This document shows, in pieces, positions 57,930 to 64,000 of a stretch of 64,000 nucleotides of DNA. Each line of letters begins with the position of its first letter. The first letter of the stretch is position 1. The position numbers and the translations under genes are program-made. The notes beneath the pieces were generated by a model. The model saw only the letters and a program-made list of their open reading frames with translations, was not told the DNA's origin and made no database searches. The DNA comes from Schistocerca nitens (taxonomy: Eukaryota > Arthropoda > Insecta > Orthoptera > Acrididae), in NCBI RefSeq assembly GCF_023898315.1, contig NC_064617.1, forward strand, positions 619,557,000-619,620,999, in the 5' to 3' direction.

Positions 57930-58134
57930 ATTTCAAAATGGTTCAAATGGCTCTGAGCACTATGGGACTTAACTGCCGAGTTCATCAGTCCCCTAGAACT
58001 TAGAACTACTTAAACCTAACTAACCTAAGGACATCACACACATCCATGCCCACGGCAGCATTCAAACCATCGACCGTAATGGTCCCGCAGTTCCAGACTG
58101 TAGCGCCTAGAACCGCTCGGCCACTCCGGCCGGC
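57930..58134 (-). repeat. SINE-A with 10-bp TSD
   Basis: TSD GAAGACTACA (57920-57929) / GAAGACTATA (58135-58144), one mismatch. Confidence 0.88.
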
Positions 58135-58144
58135 GAAGACTATA

Positions 58145-58614
58145 CATATATTGTATATTACCCACCTTTCCCCATAGCGAAACCCTATTTTTTCAGAATT
58201 TCGAACACCTTGCACCATTTTACATAGCCGATCGCTTCTCCTAGGTCGGCAACTGCTACTAACTTGATTTGAGGAGATAGTGTAATTTTTTATTTCGCCC
58301 GTCTCTGTTCCACTCATAAAAATTTTTGTTGCAGTGGTTATCGGTTTCTGGCTGGCACGTTCATTTTCAACCCACACACCTTGTGGTTAACATTAATGAA
58401 TCAAACTATATGGAATCAAAGGGCACGAAGAGCTTCTACGCAAAGTGGTATCCCTTTGGGCAACGAGTAGCCTCAGTGATATTAGCCTATATGTCTGTCG
58501 CACCTGACTGACACACCAAACTAATAAAATAACTAAGAAAAAGTAATAAAAATTATCCAGTCTCCTCAGAACTGAACAGGTGCGGACCTACCATCCCTGT
58601 GCAGCATTGCTAGA
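58145..58614. other. Unidentified DNA, possibly older LINE sequence
   Basis: The start (58140-58260) resembles the reverse of RTE-like palm sequence at 9120-9200 (CCCATAGCGAAACCC, TTTCAGAATTTCGAACACCTTG). The rest is unrecognised. Confidence 0.35.
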
Positions 58615-59974
58615 ATAAACAAGTATCTTGACTTTTATCAGTCTTTCTTCCATTATCAACCGCAGCGTCAGAACTGCCTTTCTGGTGTCTTTACTTTCCC
58701 GAAAACCAAACTCATTGTCGTCTAAGAAACGCTCAGATTTCTTTTCCATTCTTCTGTGTATTATTCTTCTAGCAACTTGGCTTCAAGAGCTGTTAAACGG
58801 ACTGTTCTATAATTCTCGCAATTATCTTCGGTACTGCATGGATGATATTTTGCAGAAAGTCAGATAGTATATCGCTATATGTTCTACATACGAACGTAAA
58901 CAATCGATTTGTTGCCACTTGCCCTAACGATTGTGATTGAATGTCATCTGTTCCTCATGCCTTATTTGATTTTGATTCATCCAAGGCTCTTTCAAATTCT
59001 GACTAATACTGCAATCCCTGTCTCTTGCTGTCGACTCCTGTTTCTTTCTATGTCACGTTCCTCCCCCTCATAGAAGCCTTCGGTGTACTCTTTCCACCTA
59101 TCCGTCCTCTCCCCTGCCTTTAATAGTGGACTTGCCATTGATCAGTTAATGTTCCCACCACTGTTTTTAATTTAACCGAGGGTTGTTTTGACTTTTTCAT
59201 GTGCCGAGTCTGCCTTGCCGACAGTTCTGCCTTTATCGATTTCGTCATATTTTTAATGCAGACTTTTCGCCTTATCTTCTCTGTATTCCTATTTATTCCT
59301 TCCTGACTGACTTGAATTCCTGTATCGTGAATTTCCCTTACCATTTTTGTACTTCCTTCTTTCGCCGATCAGCTGAAGTATTTGTTCAATTACCCATGGT
59401 TTCTTCACAGTTACCTTTCTTGTACCTACGGTTTTCCTTTCCAACTACTATGATTGCACTTTTTAGAGATATCCATTCCTCTTCAACTGAACTGCCAACT
59501 GAGGTATTCATTATCGCAGTGTCTATGCCTGCTACAACTTCAAGGGTCTCTCTTCATTCCTTAGTACTTCCGTATTCCACTTCTTTGCTTGTTCATTCTT
59601 CCTAGCTAATCTCTTAAACTTAGTCCAACTCATCATTACCAAATTGTGATTTGAGACTGTATTCGCTCCAGGCTACACCCCAAGGCCCAGTTTCGGAATT
59701 TGTGCCTGATCAGGATGTAATCTGAGGTTTTGTTATGCTTCCCTGAGTTTACGAAGTATATTTCTTCGTCTTGTGGCTCCTGAACACAGTATTCGCTATT
59801 ACTAGCTGAAATTTATTGAAGAACTCTGTCTCCTTCTTCATTCTTATTACTAAGCCCATATTTTTCCGTAACCTTTGCTTCTACTCCTAACTCTACAGCG
59901 ATATTCCAGTCCTCCATGTTTAATAGATTTCCATCTCCCTTTGCATATTGAATTATCCTTTCAATATACTCATA
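58615..59974 (-). pseudogene. RTE-like LINE fragment: endonuclease end, linker and RT start
   Basis: Read leftward: endonuclease end at about 59970-59810 (NMEDWNIAVELGVEAKVTEK, then NEEGDRVLQ; the expected GDFNA motif is altered to MEDWN), a linker with WISLKSAI-like and QEGINRNTEKIRRKV segments at 59480-59240, and RT fingers at 58950-58640 that align with 9180-9480. Frames broken repeatedly. The right end meets a Tc1 transposon. Confidence 0.65.
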
Positions 59975-60908
59975 TGACTGAAACGCCAAAGAAAGTGGTA
60001 TAGACATCCGTATTCAAGTACAGAGATATGTAAACAGGCAGAATACGGCGCTGCGGTCGGCAACGCCTATATAAGTCTGGCACAGTTGTTAGGTCGGTTA
60101 CTCCTGTTACAATGGTCGGTTACCAAGCTGTAAGTGAGATTGAACTTGCTGTTGCAGTTGGCTCACGAGCGATGGGACACAGAATCACCAAGGTAGCGAT
60201 GAAGTGGGGATTTTCCCGTACGACCATTTCACTAGTGCACCGTGAATATCAGGAATCGGGTAAAATATCAAATCTCCGACATCGCTGCCGCTGGAAAAAA
60301 ATCCTGCAAGAACGGGACCACGAACGACTGAAGAGAATCGTTCAACGTGACATAAATGCAAACCGTCCTCACATTGCTGCAGATTTCAATGCTGGGACAT
60401 CAAAAAGTGTCAGCGTGCAAACCATTCAACAAAACATCATTGATATGGGCTTTCGGAACTGAAGGCCCACTCGTGTAACCTTTACGACTGCGCGACACAA
60501 AGCTTCACGCCTCGCCAGGGCCCGTCATTACCGACATTTGACTGTTGATGACAGGAAACATGTTGCCTGGTCGGACGAGTCTCGTTTCAAATTGTATCGA
60601 GCGGATGGACGAGTACGAGTACGTATGAGGAGACAGCCTCATGAATCCACAAATCCTGCGCATCAGCAGGGGACTGTTGAAGCTCGTGGAGGCTCTGCAA
60701 TGGTGTGGGGGGTGTGCAGTTGGAGTGATATGGGACTCTGATACGTCGAGATACGACTATGCAGGTAACACGTACGTAATAACACTTTCTGGTCACCAGC
60801 ATCCATTCATGTCCATTGTGCTTTCCAGTGGACTTGGACAATTTCAGCAGGACAATGCGACATCCCACACGTCCAGAATTGCTACAGAGTGGCACTAGGA
60901 ACACTCTT
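59975..60908 (+). pseudogene. Tc1-type transposon, 3'-truncated, transposase with stops and a frameshift
   Basis: Starts near ACTGAAACGCCAAAGAAAG, a likely terminal-repeat remnant. The transposase ATG at 60112 gives a paired helix-turn-helix region (SRAMGHRITKVAMKWGFSR, then LRHRCRWKKIL), and a TGA at 60460-60462 interrupts the frame. The same frame continues to VAWSDESRF (first catalytic Asp, near 60568) and WGVCSWSDMG. A one-base shift near 60735 leads to FQQDNATSH (second Asp, near 60850). The sequence leaves the family at about 60908, before the third acidic residue and the right terminus, so it cannot be mobilised. It lies inside or at the edge of RTE-like LINE sequence. Confidence 0.8.
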
Positions 60909-61205
60909 ATGGGCATGCCGGACAGATGTGGGTTACGGCGGTGTTTAGGTCGAGGTCGGCGCCCACAGCGCCCACAGTTAAAGCAGCCTGACGCCGTCGT
61001 TGAAGTCCACACCGTCCGGGTGGGGTCTTCAGTCTTCAAAGGCGCCGTGCAAGTGTAATAGGTTAGCTTACACTCGTCTGCCCAGAAATCATCGTCTTCT
61101 TTCCATTTCACTTCACTGATCCCCACCACGTCTAGACTGAGCGTTTCCATTTCACATTTTCTAGCTTCCCTGCCATGTTCAGACTTCAGACATTCCGTGC
61201 ACATA
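60909..61205 (-). pseudogene. LINE endonuclease N-terminal fragment
   Basis: Leftward reading near 61170-61060 gives ETLSLDVVGISEVKWKEDDDFW, the start of an RTE-type endonuclease (the VGISE motif with its Glu). The left, GC-rich part is not clearly coding. It may be the upstream half of the LINE at 58615-59974, separated by the Tc1 element, but the segments between the two endonuclease pieces cannot be aligned by eye. Confidence 0.5.
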
Positions 61206-61660
61206 GTCGCAGAACGTTACCCATTCGTTGGTTAAATATTTCTCATGTCTATCTACCTCCACCTCCCGCCCCCTCCCCTCTAGGCCGTCTCCTCCCACAG
61301 ATCCGAATGCGGGACTAGTCTGGAATGTTGGGCCACTGGAGAGATCATCACAAAATTTTCTCAATTACAAGCCACATGTCCTAGGGATGCACGTAATGTA
61401 AAGTGGTTTGCATTGCCTTCTGCAGCCTCATATTGTTGATCATTGGTGATTCTTCCACCTTTTGGGGGCAGTTTCCCACCTAGTGGTATGGGGCTGCCCC
61501 AATCCTTGTCTGCTGCTCCGCCCTGTTTCACAAGGCCGGAATTCTACGACCGCCACCGCTAAAGACGTTTTATTCAAAATTTAAGCAGTGGAGAGGTTTC
61601 AATACGGGTCTCAAGACGTTTTGATCTCTAGTCAAAGACACTATCTGCAGATCATGGTTC
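61206..61660 (-). repeat. Composite repeat with a tRNA-like end
   Basis: The right end, in reverse, shows GATAGTGTCTTTGACTAGAG (box A-like) and, at tRNA spacing, a degenerate box B, followed by CCACTGCTTAAATTTTGAAT. The left portion resembles a dispersed insect repeat I recall (TTGATCATTGGTGATTCTTC, TTTTGGGGGCAGTTTCCCAC), but I have no second copy here to prove it. Confidence 0.4.
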
Positions 61661-61899
61661 TCTCAGTTCAGCAGTTATGGAGTGTTCTCTCTGTGAGGTT
61701 TGGTTGGAAGCCTGGTCTCGCGCCTTCCGGGCTCTTCAGCCTGTGAGAGTCTTAGACGGTATTCTAGCACTCGGTGGTAGATTTTCTAATCAATTTGTGC
61801 TCGGGTTCCTACGCCGGTGCGATGTGGGCGTTATGTGATGTTCTCGCCGGCGTTTTGAGTGTGGCTAGCGGTTTTCGTGAGACAACTGAAATATCTGGG
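61661..61899. other. Unidentified DNA
   Basis: No feature recognised. Confidence 0.4.
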
Positions 61900-61910
61900 G
61901 TGAAATGTGG

Positions 61911-62105
61911 TTCAAAAATGGCTTTGAGCAGTATGGGACTTAACATCTCAGGTCGTCAGTCCCCTAGAGCTTAGAACTACTTAAACCTAACCAACCTAAG
62001 GACATCACACACATCCATGCCCGAGACAGGATTCGAACCTGCAACCGTAGGGATAGCGCGGTTCCAGACTGAAGCGCCTAGAACCGCTCGCCAACATCGG
62101 CCGGC
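61911..62105 (-). repeat. SINE-A with 11-bp TSD
   Basis: TSD GTGAAATGTGG (61900-61910) / GTGATATGTGG (62106-62116), one mismatch. Confidence 0.88.
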
Positions 62106-62116
62106 GTGATATGTGG

Positions 62117-62556
62117 GCATTGCTTATTCGCAAGATGGATTCGTTCGATGTCTGAGTATTTGTGTTCCATGATCGGATTTTCATTGATTTTAGCAGTGAA
62201 GTTGTTATGTTTGGTACGAGCGGAAAGGAGCTTGAGTGTTACCAGTTCCTTGTTTTACGATATCTGTAGCTTTCACACATGGGACACAATCTGATATCAG
62301 TCATTCAATCCCAAGAGTACTTCTGTTAACTAATAATTCTCCAAATCCATTTAAATTGTTTCTTGTTTTTATGATGATCGCACCTTCGTTCATGTGCTGT
62401 CTGCATATGAAGCTCACTTGCCAAGTATATGCACTTTACTACAAGCATGTGTCTGATTCTATCCACTTGCTTTTGAATTAACTACATAACGTGCAACCAC
62501 AGACTTCCTATCGTTTGCACTTCCTAGATCATTGATTTAATAAATACTACACAGGC
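62117..62556. other. Unidentified DNA
   Basis: No feature recognised. Confidence 0.4.
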
Positions 62557-62569
62557 TGTAACACTTATG

Positions 62570-62757
62570 CCGGCCGCTGTGGCCGAGCGTTTCTAGGTGC
62601 TTCAGAACGGAACCGCGGTGCTGCTACGGTCACAGGTTTGAATCCTGCCTCGGTCATGGATTTTTGTGATGTCCTTAGGTTAGTTAGGTTTAAGCAGTTC
62701 TAAGTCTAGGGGACTGAAGAACTCAGATGTTAAGTGCTTAGAGCCATTTGAACCATT
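62570..62757 (+). repeat. SINE-A with 13-bp TSD
   Basis: TSD TGTAACACTTATG (62557-62569) / TGTAACACTTACG (62758-62770), one mismatch. The tRNA-like head is more diverged than most copies. Confidence 0.88.
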
Positions 62758-62770
62758 TGTAACACTTACG

Positions 62771-64000
62771 TCTAAAGTAAGATGTGATGTTTATGTCTAA
62801 AAAGGAACAATTATATCAAGTGGTGTGCTGACAGCGTATCTGATTATGTCTTTCTGTATATTTACCTGACCCTGTTTTAAACAATTTGTCCATTAGCAAG
62901 AAAGCAGTATCAGCGAAACCAGACTAATTAAAACTAGTGCTTGATAATGACAAATTAAAGGTCAGTATATTCAGATCTACTCGATCTTACTACGGCCCTG
63001 TAAATCGGAATAAATAAAGAAGTGGTCCCTGTGCGAAAATCCATAAATTGTGTGAAATAAATTTCTTACCTCGTATTGGTGTCGCCTTGGGTAACGCTTT
63101 GTTCTGCTCTCAGTACTATCAAACTAGCCACAGTTGCAAAAGACAAAATGCAAGTTATTTGACTGAGACACATTTAGAATTTGTTTAAATTAATACAAAT
63201 AGGAATTGGGAGGCGGAGCATGACTGAAGAGAATGACTGTAATATCTTACTTGAAAAACTTACTATATTGCAACTGTTAAGCCACATCAAAGAAATTACA
63301 TGTACGCAAGGAAATGATCTTTACAAAAAAATACACTAAAAACTTGGGGTTACATACAATGCTGGTCTCATTCAAATTCGTTCTACAGAAAAAGCGCCTA
63401 AATACGTGAATATTGATTACCTTATTATAGACCGATGTAACAATATGTAGAAAGATTCTTCATCAGAGTATTATAATAATACTAGTAGCATTTTCTTAAT
63501 TAATTTTACTTCAAATCTTATTTCTTCCATAAATCATCACTAGACAACGCTGAAATTATTTCACTGAATATTTAATATTAAGCGACTGCCTACTCCTGAG
63601 TATCGCAGCAGATACTGCCAGTCCCCGGCGCGCTACCCCTGCAACTCCCCGAGCAACAATTGCCTGTCACTGCGCGACCTAACATAAGCTATTTCTCACA
63701 CAAACTCTGCTTCGCAGCGTTCTTTCGCACGTATATCATTGTAATCGATATATCGCTTATGCTCTTGGATAAGACGTTAAAATTTACAATTTTCTTTATG
63801 TGTACCTACTTCAAATTATAATTTTGTTGCGACTGCCACTACTTGAACACGTGCTTTCATATGCACTTTCGTCCCGAACAACTAATGCAATTGCTAAATT
63901 ACTAATAATCCTTCACGTCTCAGCAGCAAACATCAGCCCCTTTAAAATATTGCTACTCCCCTTCTTTGCATGGCCCTTTCAGCTAAAATTGTAAGAAAAT
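62771..64000. other. Unidentified AT-rich DNA
   Basis: Frames are at most about 64 codons, and I see no repeat, tRNA box or LTR. A GC-richer patch lies at 63600-63720. Confidence 0.45.

Noticed and set aside
60587-61204. Single 205-codon minus-strand protein
   Set aside because: Only its first 40-60 residues are LINE endonuclease; the remainder runs antisense through the Tc1 transposase.

Overview
The window looks like intergenic DNA from a large, repeat-rich insect genome. An orthopteran (grasshopper or locust) is my best inference, from the mixture of tRNA-derived SINEs, CR1 and RTE-like LINEs, Gypsy LTR elements and Tc1-type transposons. There is no prokaryotic gene organisation, no rRNA and no convincing host gene. 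Nearly every long reading frame belongs to a transposable element, and most elements are broken or nested. For this answer I call the commonest SINE family SINE-A (11 copies), lesser tRNA-like families SINE-B to SINE-E, and the LTR family at 968-1535, 23545-23905 and 30131-30681 LTR-A.

Layout. 1-1535: 5' LTR and gag start of an LTR-A retrotransposon (minus strand), inserted in a SINE-B copy. 1.7-8.6 kb: mostly unidentified DNA with one transposase-like tail and one SINE. 8.6-23.5 kb: a nest. An RTE-like LINE fragment and a SINE hairpin lie beside a minus-strand CR1 LINE. A plus-strand Gypsy element (11607-20443) splits that CR1, and the Gypsy itself carries an RTE-like LINE in its 5' LTR and a SINE-A in its 3' region. 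23.5-30.7 kb: a second LTR-A element with gag but no recognisable pol, a LINE inserted near its 3' end, and an oppositely oriented LTR piece at its other end. 30.7-38.5 kb: Tc1 remnants, LINE 3' ends and SINEs.

39.1-43.9 kb holds the best-preserved element, a nearly full-length plus-strand CR1. It has a tandem 274-bp 5' repeat, an intact ORF1 with an SGNH-esterase-like domain, and an ORF2 (endonuclease plus reverse transcriptase) with one frameshift and one stop codon. ORF1 and ORF2 overlap at a canonical -1 slippery heptamer (T TTT TTA), which suggests ribosomal frameshifting. 45.7-47.5 kb: Gypsy integrase tail and LTR-like DNA with a recurring TTCAGCC motif. 48.2-52.1 kb: LINE fragments and a decayed DDE transposase. 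53.1-56.9 kb: CR1 and RTE-like fragments split by SINEs, then a solo LTR with palindromic ends. 58.6-61.7 kb: an RTE-like LINE next to a truncated Tc1 transposon. 62-64 kb: SINEs and unidentified AT-rich DNA.

No cellular pathway is encoded. What the window records is an order of insertion, readable from target-site duplications (TSDs), that gives relative ages of the elements.
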